Source: Mya arenaria
Taxonomy: Eukaryota > Mollusca > Bivalvia > Myida > Myidae
Reading direction: 5' to 3'
Assembly (NCBI RefSeq): GCF_026914265.1
Contig: NC_069123.1
Location: 52,894,949-52,958,948, forward strand
DNA length: 64,000 nucleotides
Shown: one piece after another, positions 34,801 to 49,394 of the stretch
Numbering within the stretch: the first letter of the stretch is position 1
Layout: the number at the start of each line of letters is the position of its first letter
Position numbers and translations under genes: made by a program
Notes under the pieces: generated by a model
Databases searched by the model: none
Told to the model about the DNA's origin: nothing
What the model saw: only the letters and a program-made list of their open reading frames with translations

Positions 34801-37740
34801 TAAGTGTGGTATTTAAAATGTCATAATCAAAAGATATTAAATGTAAATATTGGATGTGTGTTCAGACTTCTGGGAGAACATGAGAATAAAGAAGCAGTTT
34901 TTCAAAATTGAATACTGGAATAAAAGGAATAAAGGGAAGAATGCACACTTGGATTTTTCTCCCAATTGGCACTTAACATGATTATATAATCATAATAAAA
35001 CTCTCATTTTTGGTTGTTGGAAAATTAATAGAAAATGAAAACGGTCATGGTAGCAGAATGTTTGATTGTTCAAGTGTCAAATGGACGGATTTGACCTCAC
35101 ATGCTGCAGACAGCAGTGAATTAGAAGGTATAATGGGGTAACAAAGTTGTTTACGTGAAATATATCACAGGGCAACTAGATACTCTTTTCTAATGACTGC
35201 ATTTCATCTCCACACTCTTTCTTTAGTTGCGATCATGTTATGTTACATTTATCTGGTTGAAAAGGCCGATAGACACTTTAATTCCAGCTTTATGGAGAAA
35301 AAATAAAAGCAATTTTTCACGACTCTTGCAGGTTATCATTACGAAGTAGCTCAAAGCAGAAAGCTTTATCAAAGTTTAGTCTGGGACTAGCTTTCCCACA
35401 ACCTTTGTACCATTAATAAGATGTGATTTTCAATTTGCATTTTATTGCAGTAAGTTTATTTATTCACAAAGTCATTTAGGGGTTCCCCTAGTGCCTGCTG
35501 GCTAGGGAACAGAATAATTGAATAATTGCGCGCTGCATTTGGGAGGAGTTGGTGCACAGATTACGTCTGGGGTCGGAGATAATGATGTGATGCATTGCAC
35601 ATGCATGATACAGCTTGAGGATGTTTTGACTGGCTTTTAGAATTGTTTAGGGAATTTCTCATAGGGGCGCACATGTCCCACTGCACCCTGATTGGGATTG
35701 TCTGGTGATTTATTGGCCTAAGTGAGCACAACCTATTAAATTTTAGCGAAGCAGTGAGCCCTTTTCATTTATTAAGATTTTTCATTATATGTTCTAACTG
35801 TCTTAGATTGAAACATGTTTTCACCTGTCATGAACCAAATCATGACATCATGTCTGTTTAGTTTTAGGCTGCAATTTTTAAAGATTATGTGGGATAATTA
35901 TTGAAGGTTGAAACACGATTTCATTGGCTGGAATGTAAGTTAAAGTCTAAATTTAGCAAGGCCTGGAAATAACTCAAAATCGAAATAGATACCTAACATA
36001 TTAAAAAAGTGGTTTTCTAATGGAACAGTTTCGTGATCAGCCCTTGATACACTATACATACAAATGCGAGAGTTTTGTATAACATTTCAAAAAGGAGGTT
36101 AGTCAGTGATAACTATTTTTAAACTAGCTATATTACAGTTTATGGATAGCACAAGATACTCTAGTACATGCCCTTTAACCGAATTTCTTGCCCATTTCAC
36201 TATTTATAGGATACCTTTTTTATCAATTTTGATGGTTATAAAGTCAATGATCCACTGTGGCTCACCTTAAACCCTTTAAATGGTTTTGAAGGGAAAACTT
36301 AATATTTATGTTTTCAAATAATTGTCTTCTTTAACAATTGTCTAGGTTTAAATACAGCAAGGAGCTGCCAGGTAGTGTTTTAGAGTTGGCAGACACTCGA
36401 GTGGGTCTTGATGGCTTCTGGCTTGCATGCATGACATTTTTCACCATAGTTTGCTGTCTACAGCTCACACTTCACACTGCTTACAATCTCTCTCAAGTGC
36501 GGAAATTAATTTTCAAAATTTGTTGAATAATAATTTATGTTACAATGTGGGAAATTAAAGCATTTTATGAGGATTGCAGACTCATACACTTGAAATAGTT
36601 TTCATGTTGACATTAATTTTCTATGTTCACAACCTTGCAGCATTAAAATATTAAGTCACTGAATATCTTGTGTCATGTGAAGGATTTATATTCGTAATGG
36701 AAAACCTCCACTGAATACTCTTCAGTAATACCTTTTAGCCAGTGGATAAGGTCTTTATTGCTGTTATTTATATTCTATAGTGTTTACTGATAACATGAAC
36801 ACCATTTGTTTCATCAGTCACTGAAATATTGAAAAAAAATATGCTCCTCCTGGTATCTTTTTACACTGGTAATGAATATCAAATTAGGGCTATGGTATAA
36901 AGTCTCTCATAACTTTTTTATGGGATGGTAAATTTCTTTCAATACCTGTAAGTATATTTTTAATGGAAATGAAATTTGGAGGCGTTTAAATACTTGCACT
37001 TTAGGGATGTAAAGTGGGGTTTTAACACGATGTTGAATTCAAGGTCATCTGTGAGTGGTGTCCTCCCACTGCTATTGAGTGTAAAAGTGCAACCTGCCGT
37101 CTTGTTGGATTATATCCCTCTTGTGTGATTTGGTATGTGGTGACGCAACCTTAATCACGTTCATCCAGATGTGTTATTGGTGTCCTACTTTGATTGCTAC
37201 TTTAAAGTGATGATTTAATACTTAGTTGCCTGTTTTCATCGGATTTAATAAAGTGTTTATAAGGTTTCTGTTGTATATAAATGCTGTAATATTGATGCTG
37301 GGATACTTCTGTTGTTGATTTAAGACGGATTTCATGATTCATTATTCATTTTCAAACCTATGCTGCTGGTAATTACAAGTTAAAAAGATATTAATTGCTA
37401 ATTAATTAATGGAGAATGGACTCTTCTCTATGAGTGTTTTAACATTGATGTAACTTATTAGATGAAATAGATGAAATTGACAGGTAGTGTTGTATCGATT
37501 TTAATACTTAGAAGAATTAATATGCAGAAGACAAGGATGTTTGTGAATCTTTATCTACTGTAATGATTTTAAATGCTTCCTTTTTTCTTGTCTGATTTTG
37601 GATGTTAATGAGATGCATTTTGGTCTGTCGTTGTTGGCATCATTGTCATAAGCAGCATGCTAATACTGGCTGGCCAGCACTGGTACTTATGAAAGATATA
37701 TTCATATTAAATTGCATATCAACATTCTTTCTATTTTCAG
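31871..37740. other. Remainder of the long intron before the main TET exon
   Basis: AT-rich intron. Noted inside: an open stretch at 33013-33369 behind a TTTACAG (weak, not called), a hairpin GTTCCCCTAG...CTAGGGAAC at about 35483-35512, and an interspersed repeat at 35830-35970. No CXXC zinc-finger exon was found by eye. Confidence 0.4.
35830..35970 (+). repeat. Interspersed repeat shared with 63195-63340
   Basis: AATCATGACATCATGTCTGT and, about 80 bases on, 'tttcattggctggaatgtaa' match AATAATGACATCATGTCTGT and 'ttcattggcttgaaatgtag' at 63195-63340 in the same order and spacing. No structure at the ends was found, so the class is unknown. Confidence 0.5.
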
Positions 37741-40700
37741 AACGTTTCATCTCAGGGAAGCATGCAGGGTGCGGCCCCACCATACATTCCGGGCTGGGCA
37801 GGGTTCTCTGGCCATGATGTGTACCAGCAGGGAGTGCCAGGGTTCCAGCCCTCCCTGTCTATGGCTGCCCTAGCTCCACCCTCAGCCCTACAACCCCCGG
37901 GGGCAATGTCTGGGCTGGGGAACCTGCCTCACAGAATGCCCTCCCCCTGGCACCCGCACCTGCCCTCTGTCAACTCATTGCCAGTGAATGGTCTACAGTC
38001 CGTACTCCCTGATGTGAATGGATATGCATTGGAAAAGGAGCTAAGGGCAGCTAGTGGTGCAAGTTTGGATCACAGAGCATTCTCTCACTCTGCTAATGGA
38101 ATTTATGCACATAGTCAAGCACCTCCTTTAGACAGTATATATCAGCGCCATCTAGAATCTAATAAATTTTCTGATCTCAGCATTTCTAAATCATCTCATA
38201 TGGAGTCAAGCAAAGTTGACACCTATTCATTTAATCATTCAAGCAACATTCAGTCTGCACCCAATAGCTCTACGTTCAACATTTCTCCAGGAATAAATGA
38301 TGTTTCATCATCTTCTCTCAAGTGGAAAAGTGTGTACATGCCAAATACGAATTCATCAGTAGAGAACTATACTCATAGCAGGGAGCCAATGAGCTACAGG
38401 GATCCTGGTCAAATGTCTACCTCAACTAGCCTCTCACTACCAGTGGTGACATCTGCTGCCCCCCAGCACAGCAATGTGATCTCCTACTACTCCGAACCCA
38501 GGGACAGGGACAGATACTCCATACCAGCAGGCTTTCCAAGTGAAATGGCTAGTAGGGAGGCAGCGAAGATATTGGCAGAATCTCATGTCTCTGATATGAC
38601 TCTCAGGCCCCAACAGGCTTCAGAAAATAGACATAGGACCTCGCCTTTTATGAACATATCAAACAACGTGCATAGGCAGCATAATGCACCACCTTTTGAA
38701 GAAATATTTCAAAAGCTTCCATCGAAATTAGGCATGCCAAATGATATGAGACCGGAGAATGCTCCTCAATATTCATCTCTTCCCCCTCCGTCAAAGGCAA
38801 GCCAAAGCAAGGTTCCAGACTTCTGGAGTCAGTTTGGTTTGCCTCAACCATTTATGGATCAGAATGGACTTAATCTCCAACCACAAGGAGCTGAAAACGC
38901 ACATGTGAAGAGGCAATATGAGCATGAACATCAAGAAGAAAGTCTGCCCAAGCCTTCAAAGAAACAGAAGGTAAAAAATTTACCAGAAATAACCCATCCA
39001 GACAGTTCAGGACCTGTTCTTCAAATGTCAGATGGCAAATGTAAATCACCCAAAAGTGATAACAGGAGAGGCATATTTGCTCCTAATCCGGAGATTGATG
39101 CTCTTGTTAATGCCAAAGTCTGTGAAATTATGGCAGCTATAAAGCAGAAGGAGAAGCCTGTACCAACGGACAGTTGTGAGACCCGCAAATCTCCCAAACA
39201 GGAGAAGAAGGCACAAAGCAGTGCTCATTCTAACCATCCAACTTTTGTTCATGCCCCACATGGAGAAACAAATTACCCTGCCAATGGAAAGTCAGTAGAC
39301 ATTGACCCATACAAGTTCCCTCAAAGTGATGAACATGCTAGGCTCTCAAATCAGGTGATGGACATGAGGATGAATAGGAAGGGAGTTATGTTAGAGAACC
39401 CCCAGACAAGCAGCTCTTCTAGGTCCTTTGAGCCTGGAAATGCCCACGCTCAACATGGTAGCAGCTCTATCCAGTCAGTAGTGGATTACTCCATTGAAGC
39501 CATGATTTGTAAAACAGGTGAAAAGCCAGCACCCCATCCACAACCATCAAAACATGAGCAGCTGATGCACCAAGTGAATGAAGTGAGGCAGATAAAGCAG
39601 GATCATGGTAGAGTATCGCCGTGCTGTGGAAACTGTGAACAGCTTGGTGTTCAGTCTTCAGAGCATTGCACAAACCACAAACACTTACAGCTGAAGGAAA
39701 ATATGCAGATGGCAACACACTTACAACAGAAAGGGAATTTGCAGATGGCAACACACTTACAGCAGCAGAAAGGAAATAAACAGATGGCAACACACTTACA
39801 GCAGAAAGGAAATTTGCAGATGGCAAGTCACAAGCATGGTCAGTCAGCTCACTCTAGTGACCCATTTAAATTTACAGATGAACCTACAGCAGAGATTAAA
39901 CCCATTTATAAACCATACAAATTCATGAATAGTGCAATCAAATCAGAGAAACCTGAAAAAAGAGTGTTTGACACATTTGCAAGTGGACTTGAAACAAAGT
40001 CAAAAATGGATCTGACTGACAAATACAGGCAGTTCTTGAAAATAAACCAAAAAGAAAATACTTTATTCAATGCAGTCAGAAAAGGAATAAAAACTGAAAA
40101 GAATGTAAATAAGGCAGCAAAATACAGTGTAATTAAATCTGAAAAACTGCAAGGACAGGTTTTCCCAAAGAAGAATCTTACGTATGGAATAAAGTCTTCA
40201 AATGCCCTGTTGAAGCGGAGCAGACTGCATGGTGTAAAATTACCAAATGTGAGACAGAAGTGGAGAAATAATGTCAAATATGTACAGAGACAGAAAGATG
40301 ACAATGACTTTGCAAAGAAATTGATGAAAAACCTTGGATTTAAACCTCTTACATTACATGATTTAGTTACAAAAAGTAAAAAGCTAACACTTCCAAAAAC
40401 CTATTTCAGTGGTAAAACAACTATTGCATCTAGCGTTCTAAGTTCAGAAAATAAAACTGCATGTCGAGACAGAGTTTCTCCAAAGGCTCTAGAAAACATC
40501 AGCCATGAATTTCTGGAAGTGAAGAATCAAGCCAAAAATGAGATGGAGATGAAAGAAGTAAAACCATTGACTGCCATGCCATTTCACAGATCAAGGAGCT
40601 TTGAATGTCTAGCATCTGATATAGATGTGTCTGAAAAAAGGTTTCGATCAAATTCAATAGACCTTGGCAGCCCACAGAAGACCAATAATAAGCAACATGC

Positions 40701-43700
40701 CTGTCAACAGCAACAAAGTTTACCCCTGGTGCAGGGTGGACTCAATAATCAAGCACCACAGTCATGTGATTTGAGCCAGATGGAAGCGATCTCGTCACAG
40801 ATCAGTGATCTTCGTGAGCGGGTTACGGGTGGCAACCAGAACCTGGAACAAAACCTTGTCGAGGAGGTGCCTCGCTGCTCCTGCTTGGCTTCAGACAGTA
40901 AGTCACCTCTATTGGTCATAAATACTTAAAAAGGCAATGATTTAAAGTGAGGTATCCTTCACAGTCCAGTATCTCCAATCTGTATGTTGTACTTAATTTC
41001 AGAATCAGATTTACATCGTATACGTATGTCTTGCAATTGTTAACATATGAATCCTAAATATTGAGGAGTTCTAACCGTTCCTTCTTGATTTTCAGGCATG
41101 ATCAATGAGGCAGTTGAAGGGCCGTACTACACCCACCTTGGTTCTGGGCGCAGTGTGGAGGCCATCAGGGTTATACTAGAAAACAGGTATGATCTCTGGA
41201 ACTATCAACAGTGAGGTTTCATTATATTGTCTGGTGGATATAAACTTGAAATTGGTTACACTTTAGGGCATGCTATAAGAAAATCTTGAAAATGCAAACT
41301 GACATTCGTCATAAGATTTAAAACATTTAGATGGTGTTGAGTCATTTGAAATATAATAATGACTGCATTCTAAAAATAAAGCCCTGACATTTAAAGAATG
41401 ATAAATTGTAAACAAATTTGTCTCCTTTCGTGTTTTAAATTTCCTGTCTCATTTGTCCTTGTACATGGTTAGACATGTTTGATGAAGCAATAGCAGAGTA
41501 ATGTTTGGGTTAAATTCAGTTGTTGTTTTTGCCTTTTTATATTTATTAGCTTTGTATTGAATCACTGATTTATTTGTTAAAAAACAATAACCAGGTCTTA
41601 TTATTATGTTAGGGAAATAAATTGAATCACTTGTTATACATGTATCATCGTTAATATTATTGTCATATTATTATTACCTCTCTCCCTAGGACTGGAGTTT
41701 ATGGGAGTGCTGTGAGGATTGAGAAGCTGCGATACTCCGGCAAGGAAGGCAAGAGTCCCCAGGGATGTCCCATAGCCAAATGGGTAAGAAATGATGAAAT
41801 GGTGTGGTTAAAAAAAAAAAAATTCATATGTTGACTAATATATCATAAAGGCAGAAATCAAATATTGGATTTTTTTGTCAGCATTTTTAGTGATAGTTGT
41901 TGACTTTTTGGTCTGTTTAATAACTTGCTTGAGGCTACAGAAGTATATGTTTCAATTATATTCAGTTATATTGTAATGTTTTAATAAACATAACAATACA
42001 GATTAGAATATTCTTTTAGACTTCAAAGAGTTAAAGAGTTAGTTTGAATGGTAAACAGAAAAGATAATAGCGGATAGAGTAAACAGACTTGCATGTTTCT
42101 TTTCCGTAATTGACACTGATTTACTACAATTATTGTGGTGTAGAATTTCACTATGGAATGTTTGCTTATCCTCTTATTTAATGCTTCGTCACAATTTACC
42201 TTCCTGTAGGGTAACAGGTAGTTAATAAAAGGAAAACAAATCTTACTTGATGTTTTAACATAATATGATGAGTTATCCATAAGTAATTCAGATATTTGCA
42301 AAATACTCCCTTATAATACTAAAAGGGTTCTTTTTTAGATAGCAAAAATAAACCAGTTTAATATTTGACACATTTATTGAGTGTGCAGAAATCTTGAAAG
42401 AAGTCTAGCTGAAAAAAACAATTACCGGTCTAGTGTATAATATTTGAAATGTTGAATCAATTACCAAGTCTGTAATTGTGTTTTACAGATTGTGCGCCGA
42501 GGCAGTGTGGAGGAGAAGTACCTGGCACTGGTGCGACACCGGGTTGGACATGTGTGTGACAAGGCATGGATCATCATTGGGCTTGTGGCCTGGGAGGGGG
42601 TGCCTGCCACACAGGCGGACCACTTGTACGACTACCTGAGCACCACCCTGCCCTCTTATGGCAATGAGACAGAGCGTCGCTGTGGCACAAATGACAGGTA
42701 CACTTCTAAGACTCTTGTGTTTCAATTATTCCTGATTGCCATAGGCTTACCTAATGACTTAATCAGTATCTTAAAAAGCAGCATGTATTTCTTTTAGAAA
42801 TAGTAAAAGTGTCTTCATATTGTGGACATGTATCTTATGTTACTATCAAATCTTTTACAAAGTGCTGTCATCCTTTCTGAGTGATCAATATGCATGTAAA
42901 ATACATCATCAAAATGAGAAAAAGCATTTATATGTCTGAGAGAATGCAACAGAAGAGATAGTTTTTAAGACTGTACTGCTCAGTTATGATGTCTGTGTGC
43001 ATATGTATTGATGTATTCATAATTTAAAAATGACTTAATTGGCATGTCATTTAATGGAATGCAGATAGACAAAAATGAAAATGATTCATATCTGGTGAAA
43101 GGAAATTACATCAATTACTGAATAGCAATACTTAAACGAAACAAAAGTATGCGTTTAAAGTCCTTTAACTGATTGTATAGAAATGTATCTTGCTATCTTT
43201 ATCGATAGAAGGAAGCAATGTACTCCCTATTCAGCAACTTTATAAGTAAAAACAACACATGAAATTTCCTTTTTCTTTTTCACAGGAAAACTTGTGCATG
43301 CCAGGGAGCTGACTTGATGAAACGTGGAGCCTCATTCTCATTTGGGTGTTCCTGGAGCATGTATTTCAACGGCTGCAAGTTTGCTCGCAGTACACATGCG
43401 CGCAAGTTCAGACTCAAGAATGAAAGTGCTGTAAGGCAATAGTTTTTTCATGTGACTTACTTAAATGATTCTTTTGTAAACTCAAAAATAGAATTTAATT
43501 TTCTTCATATCTATTCAGTGTAACAATTTAACATTTATTGTAGAAAAATTGATGGCACTAGACAAATGAAAAATATGTCTTGACATTGATAAATTAGGAT
43601 TTCCTTTTTATTTCATTTCTCATTTAAATGAATGAATGATGTTGATGTTAAAACACTTACTTCAAAAACATAAATGGAAGTGATATATTATGCCATTTAA

Positions 43701-46700
43701 AGTGCCACGCAATACATTTTTCTTTATTATGAAACTCATGCTATTTATAATAACAATTCATCTTGTGCGAAAAATGAATTGCATTACATGAATAATCCTA
43801 AATTATCTCAAGAAACTAACACAGGCTTTAAAAAGAACAGTCTCAGCTGCATATTGTTTTAATAACACCGAGAAAGTACACAATCTTATTTTGAATGCAT
43901 GGTGGTTGTAAGTAGGTGTTATTTTTCTGTGTCGGAAAGTAGCCCCTTGATATGCTCAATAGTGCCTGTGTATGATCAATAACACCTCCATATAACCAAC
44001 AGTGTGTACAATTTATTCCTTGTATTACAGGAGCAGTTGTTGGAGGATAAGCTGCAGGAGTTGGCCTCCCAAGTAGGGCCCCTCTACAAGCAGTGTGCCC
44101 CCGACGCCCATGCCAACCAGGTATTCTATCAACACCTGTATGGTGCTTGTTTCTTCTCTCCTCAAATTTTCTTTGATATTGTGCTGGTGCTAGAAGAAAT
44201 GATTTTTTATTTTGGATTTTTTCTAAATCTGTTCCCGTTTCTGAATTAATTTTGATTAAAACTGATAGTCAGCAATACTGTCTGAATCTGTTGTATTGAC
44301 CTCTTACAAAAAATGCAATCTAAGTTGTTTACCCTTTTGTGCTTATGTTCAAAAAGCAACGAAGACATCTCCATGTTAGCACTTCACTGTAAATATTGTC
44401 TTAAGGTTAATGTTACAATACTGGTACTGTTGCTTTTTCCAGTCCCACTTTTCCAAGATGGCCCAGGATTGTCGCCTGGGAGACAGTGGCCCATTCTCAG
44501 GTGTGACCGCCTGTGTCGACTTCTGTGCCCATGCCCATAAAGACATCCACAACATGAACAACGGCAGTACTGTGGTAAGAGGGATGATTAGTTTAATGTA
44601 GAATTTAAATAATAGTCATACAGGTGTCATTCCCTTCATTCTTCTTCAGCTGTTCCATTGTAGATTTTTCTTGATAACAAATGTAATAACATATATGTAC
44701 TTGTATCAATTTAAATATTGGATGTGATTGTCTTATAATTGCATTAGCTATGTATTGAAGTACTCTTTCCTGTACTTCAATTTCAAGTTATTGTTGAAGT
44801 GATAATGACAACAAAATGAATAAAATATAACTTTCTCTTTTAAATTATGGGTATTTCATGTTGCAATAGATTTACTGCATGATTCAATGTAAAATATTTT
44901 CTGATTTTGTTATTTCAATGCATCATGTGTATGTTACAGGTTGTGACCTTGACCAAGCACAGAGGCCTGTCTAAGCCAGACGATGAGCAACTGCATGTGC
45001 TGCCAATGTACGTTCTAGACCCTACAGACGAGCGGGGCAGCTTTGAGGGCCAGTTTGCCAAAATCCAAAATGGTTCACTGGAAGTGCTTCACCAGTTCCC
45101 CCTGGAGGCCAGGATGCGGGCTCAGCCTCTCGAGTCCTGTAAGAAACGCAAGATGGCCAAGAAAGGTGCAGGCAAGAGAATGACCAAGAATGGCATCTAT
45201 GGCTGGGATTCCTCATCTTCTGCCCAGTCCACACCACAGAAAAGTATGGACATGATGTCAAACCAGTCTGGGGCCAGCCACTCTGGATCACTTGACAACA
45301 CCCCGGTGAAAAATGCAGCAAGTGATCTTGATCTCAAGAGTGACAAGCCAGTTTCCTACGAAGATCTTATGGCAATGTCCCAGCATACTCAGTTTAATGC
45401 TCTCTACGACAAGTTTTGGGACTACTTCTACGCTTTTGGTGTGTTCCCACCACCTTCCATACTTGCACAGTGTATTGACAAGGCAGCTCCATCCATCCAA
45501 AGGTCTGCAAAACTGCCCTTTACATCCCATGCTCAGCTTAATGGAGGAATGGCTGACCCCTACAGAGTGACCTCAGAGCAACAAAAGTTTGATCAACAAC
45601 ATGCAGTGCCTTTACATTCTAACATTGCTGCTAGTTCTCAAGGACAACACCAGAGTATACCTCAATTAAACAAACCAGTGAAGGTTGAGAACATGTATGG
45701 TGATCATAGAGCCAATGGACAGTATGTTGAAAATTGTAATAATAAAGCTGTCCATCCTAGCTTTGGAAGTAATGCTAGAATTGGTGATATACATCAGCCT
45801 AATGACAGTGGAAATATAGTGGAAAATTTATCCTCACACGGTACAATTCCTGAAACTATTTCTTTAACAAAAGAACATAAAAGTAACCAGCCTCCAGCTA
45901 GAGGGATACCTACTGAAAATGGCGCTTTGGATTTATCTTTCTCTTCAAACAGCAGTAAATCATCTCAGCCAGCATTGCATAATGAACAAAATCTACATGA
46001 ACACAGTTTGTTGAACAAACATGCATCAGGGAATGAACATCCTACATCATCGTACCAGTCACCACTAGACATGCTGTCCCAGGCTGTGGACATGAGAAGC
46101 AAGAATGTTGGCTTTAATGGGACACTGACGTATACAAATGGCTCAAACTCTCAGGAAAACCATCCACCTCCATCAGGATATTTTTATCAGTCACATCATG
46201 AAGCAGCATACCAGAATGGCAGATCTAGTGCTTTCAACAAGAATCAGGAACAAAATCAACCATTCAATCATTTATTTGCTGAGAAAAATTCAGGGAATCA
46301 GGAATTTTCAAATACTCAAAGGCTAGAAAATACCGGGCAGCATAATCCTTCTGCCTTTCCTTCTCACCATCAAGGTTTTAGTGAACAAGTCTCAATGGGT
46401 CCAGGGCAGCCCAACATGGGCCCACACAGTTTTAATCCACAGAAACTAGCATGTGGAGAAAACCTGGCTCCTACTTTGGGTCCACAACCAGAACAAAGGG
46501 AGCCCAGTTTGATAGATCCAGATGTCGTCAAGTGTGAAATGGAGTACAACGAGGCCGCCTTCCGAGATCCTGAGATGGGTGGGGTAGCAATTGCATTGTG
46601 TCACGGAGCCGTCCTTTTTGAGGTGGCAAAGCGCGAGTTGCACGCCACCACTGGCCTAAGAAATCCCAATAGGTACCATCCTACTAGAATTTCCCTAGTG

Positions 46701-47051
46701 TTTTACCAACACAAGAATCTGAACACCGAAAGACATGGAATGTATGCCTATGAGAAGAAACTGGAGCAGTTGAAAATGAAGCGCATTGAAAAGATGCAGC
46801 TTGAGAGAGGCTATGTTGATATGAGAGAGATAGAAGACAGTTTCAAGGGTGGGAAGAAGCGGAAGGTGAACAGCGAGGAGGCGAAGGAGGAGGAGGAGCT
46901 GGCGCAGCTAGTACAGCAGTCCCAGGCCCCATACCGCTACATGTGGGACTGCAGCACTGCCCGTGCCGAAACCAGCACCTCTGCCGTCACTTCCACCAGG
47001 TGGGTGGAGCCCTGCCCCATGGTCACCGGCCCCTACCAGAAGTGGGCATGA
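37741..47051 (+). CDS. TET: TET methylcytosine dioxygenase, 8 coding exons
   Basis: Fe(II)/2-oxoglutarate dioxygenase that oxidises 5-methylcytosine to 5hmC and beyond, in the nucleus. Exons: 37741-40897, 41096-41186, 41690-41783, 42489-42697, 43286-43430, 44031-44120, 44443-44574, 44940-47051; all borders are GT-AG and in phase, giving 2009 codons from 37741. The first exon (about 1052 residues) is a disordered N-terminal region. The Cys-rich domain and core follow ([47 protein letters not shown]). The iron-binding HxD is HKD at 44536-44544; the distal His is in [11 protein letters not shown] (codon 46710-46712). A low-complexity insert of about 450 residues splits the double-stranded beta-helix, as in animal TETs. 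The C-terminus matches (VTGPYQKWA). No CXXC finger was seen. The start codon is unresolved: M at 37762 or upstream at 25294. Confidence 0.96.
39682..39831 (+). repeat. Four in-frame Gln-rich repeats in the TET N-terminal region
   Basis: Four units of about 12-14 residues with the core [11 protein letters not shown] repeat head to tail (variants [46 protein letters not shown]). The DNA is also repetitive ('cagatggcaacacactta'), so this is a young coding minisatellite, probably variable in length between individuals. Confidence 0.85.
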
Positions 47052-48910
47052 GGTAATCTGGGGTCAGCAATGTACATGTGTTCTGCAAGATTGACACTAA
47101 ATTTGTGTATTTATTGATAACTGTTGTTTTTGTATATTTGTTATATTTTCATAGATATGTTGACACTATTTATTCTTCATGTTAGCTCTCAGGAATTTAT
47201 ATATACCAGTACATAGATTTATAACAGTTTTAAAGTCTTATACATCATGTATTTTTACTTACACTTTAAAGACAAGAGATTTTTAAATATTTTGTTAACG
47301 ATCATTGGTGTTGATGGTTTACATGGTTGTTGAAGCCAGTAAAGTATCTGGTCATTTTGTTTGTATCGATGTTTTACCATCAGGGCAATGCATTTTCAAA
47401 AGCCTTTATTTGTAAATAAATATTTGCATATTGATAGACCTTTTATTGTGAAATATTTTTTAACAAATCACTGGCGACCTTAAGACATCTAGGTATAATT
47501 ATAAAAATTTGATAAATTTTACCCATCCTGCATCCATTTTGCCATTGTAAAAATGTAAATTATTGCTTTAGGAGGCATATTACTCATAAAGCTGAAGAAG
47601 TTTCAAATAAAGTGTTTCAGTAGAATATTTAAAAGTAACGGTATGTTTTCATTTTATACTGAGCTATTTTGACAAAAGTACTTAGTAAAATGGTTCATTC
47701 CAGGATTTGCCTGAAAACATATGCTACCAATCTGGCAATCACCAGTTGTCAAAAATATCTCAAATTGATGTGTATTTTCATGATTTCTCCTTTTTTTGCT
47801 TTATTTCCATCATAAGCATAAATATTAGAATTATATTCAAGTGTGGTATTGTTAAAATTATATGTAAATTCCTTTCTTATTGTACTGAAGATCAAGAAAT
47901 ATCAGCAAAGCCTGATCTCATATTTAGAGATTTTCTGTGATCCGTTATTGTATTGATGGTTATAGGGCCACTTATGTATAATATTGTAATATATAAAGTT
48001 CTTGTAACATAGTGTGCTATGCTGTCAGCTTTAATTCCAATACTGGCTGAATAACTGTTATGTGGTTCTTTTGTTGATAATATGTAAGAGTGAAAGTGTA
48101 ACTTATCTAGGGATAAAGATAAATGTATTGTTTGTTGTACGAGCGTTCGCTTTTGAGTAGCTTTTAGGATTTGTTAGTAACAAAAGAAAAATACACAATG
48201 AGAATGTTATAATGATTATTGTGTTTTCGTTTTCTGTTAAGTTTATTTTGTTTGTTATATTTAGTTGAACATATTTGTTAACAGGACTTAGATGTTTTAT
48301 TTAGTTTATTTAGTTAACACGCAGCTTTTTATATCTCTTTTAAATACATTTATTGTTTCAGAAGGTGTTCTATTGAAATACACAAATGACATTTATTTGC
48401 CTCAATTGTCTGTGTAACTATAATAGTGAGACTAAAAATAATAGAAATGCTCAGTGGTCTTCTAAATTGGAAAATTAATCCCGTTTTAATATTCAGCACG
48501 TTGTCGAACTGTTGTTATTAAACTAGTGCTAATCACTAAGGCAAACTCAGAGTCTTGGAGAAGATAGGTGATACTTTAGATTATAGTGTGATGTTTAGCT
48601 TTATTTTAAGTGTTTATTTATATATATTCTTGATTTGTTTTGTTGCTAATAATTGTATAGTATTTGTTTTAACTTCACATTGCAATGAAATTTTATACAA
48701 GAAATGTTGTACATTGTCAGCTTAATTGTGTATATATATATAACTAGTGCAAAAGTTAAGCTCATATTCAGTTTTAATGATCTGCCAGCAGAAATTGTAC
48801 ATTTTAATCTTGTTTTGTCTTAACTCTATTTTAAAGTTATTGTGATGTCATTTTACCCATTCTTATTCAAGGGTTTCTTCCCCTTAGAAAATAAACACTT
48901 TAAACTGAAC
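47052..48910 (+). other. TET 3' untranslated region
   Basis: AT-rich, no long frame. AATAAA hexamers occur at about 47413, 47607 and 48890-48895. The last, preceding AT-rich then mixed DNA, would give a 3' UTR of about 1.85 kb. Which signal is used cannot be told from sequence. Confidence 0.5.
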
Positions 48911-49394
48911 TGTCATGTTTTATTTATTTGCTGTTCTTAAGAACCAATCAATAGGGCTGTATTCAATAACCACGTAAAAATAACAGGACAATGAACTGAA
49001 TGAAATCGCTGAGGCGTGTCTAAGGCCAAGGATAAAAACAATTTAATATTGCCCCTCAACTAATTTACATCTAAACAGGTGATATAAAGCACATCTCTGA
49101 CCACTTATTTTCCCTGTTTTGTCTATACATCAGCTTATCAGAATGGTAACCAGAAGGCAAAGCTAAACTGTGCTGTAACAATTCTGTGGATAAATTTCAA
49201 TGCTATTCACGTTTGTGCATGGAAGTTACTGAAAGTTGTATTTGACAATATGGTACAAAACAGAAGTTCACCCACAAACCTCCTGATTGAAAGTATAAAC
49301 TTGTGCCATAGTGCTCATGTATAAAAATTATAATTCGGGTTGTGGACGCAGTAGCTATTAAATGTAATTACTAACTATAATGCTGTAATTAGTC
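48911..49394. other. Intergenic stretch between TET and the receptor gene
   Basis: Tail-to-tail gap between the + strand TET gene and the - strand receptor gene. Nothing recognised. Confidence 0.4.

Noticed and set aside
36338-36526. 62-codon frame preceded by a TCTAG acceptor-like site
   Set aside because: Short, no donor in frame, no family likeness; treated as intron.
42483-42725. Open frame antisense to a TET exon
   Set aside because: Shadow of the conserved TET core exon on the + strand.
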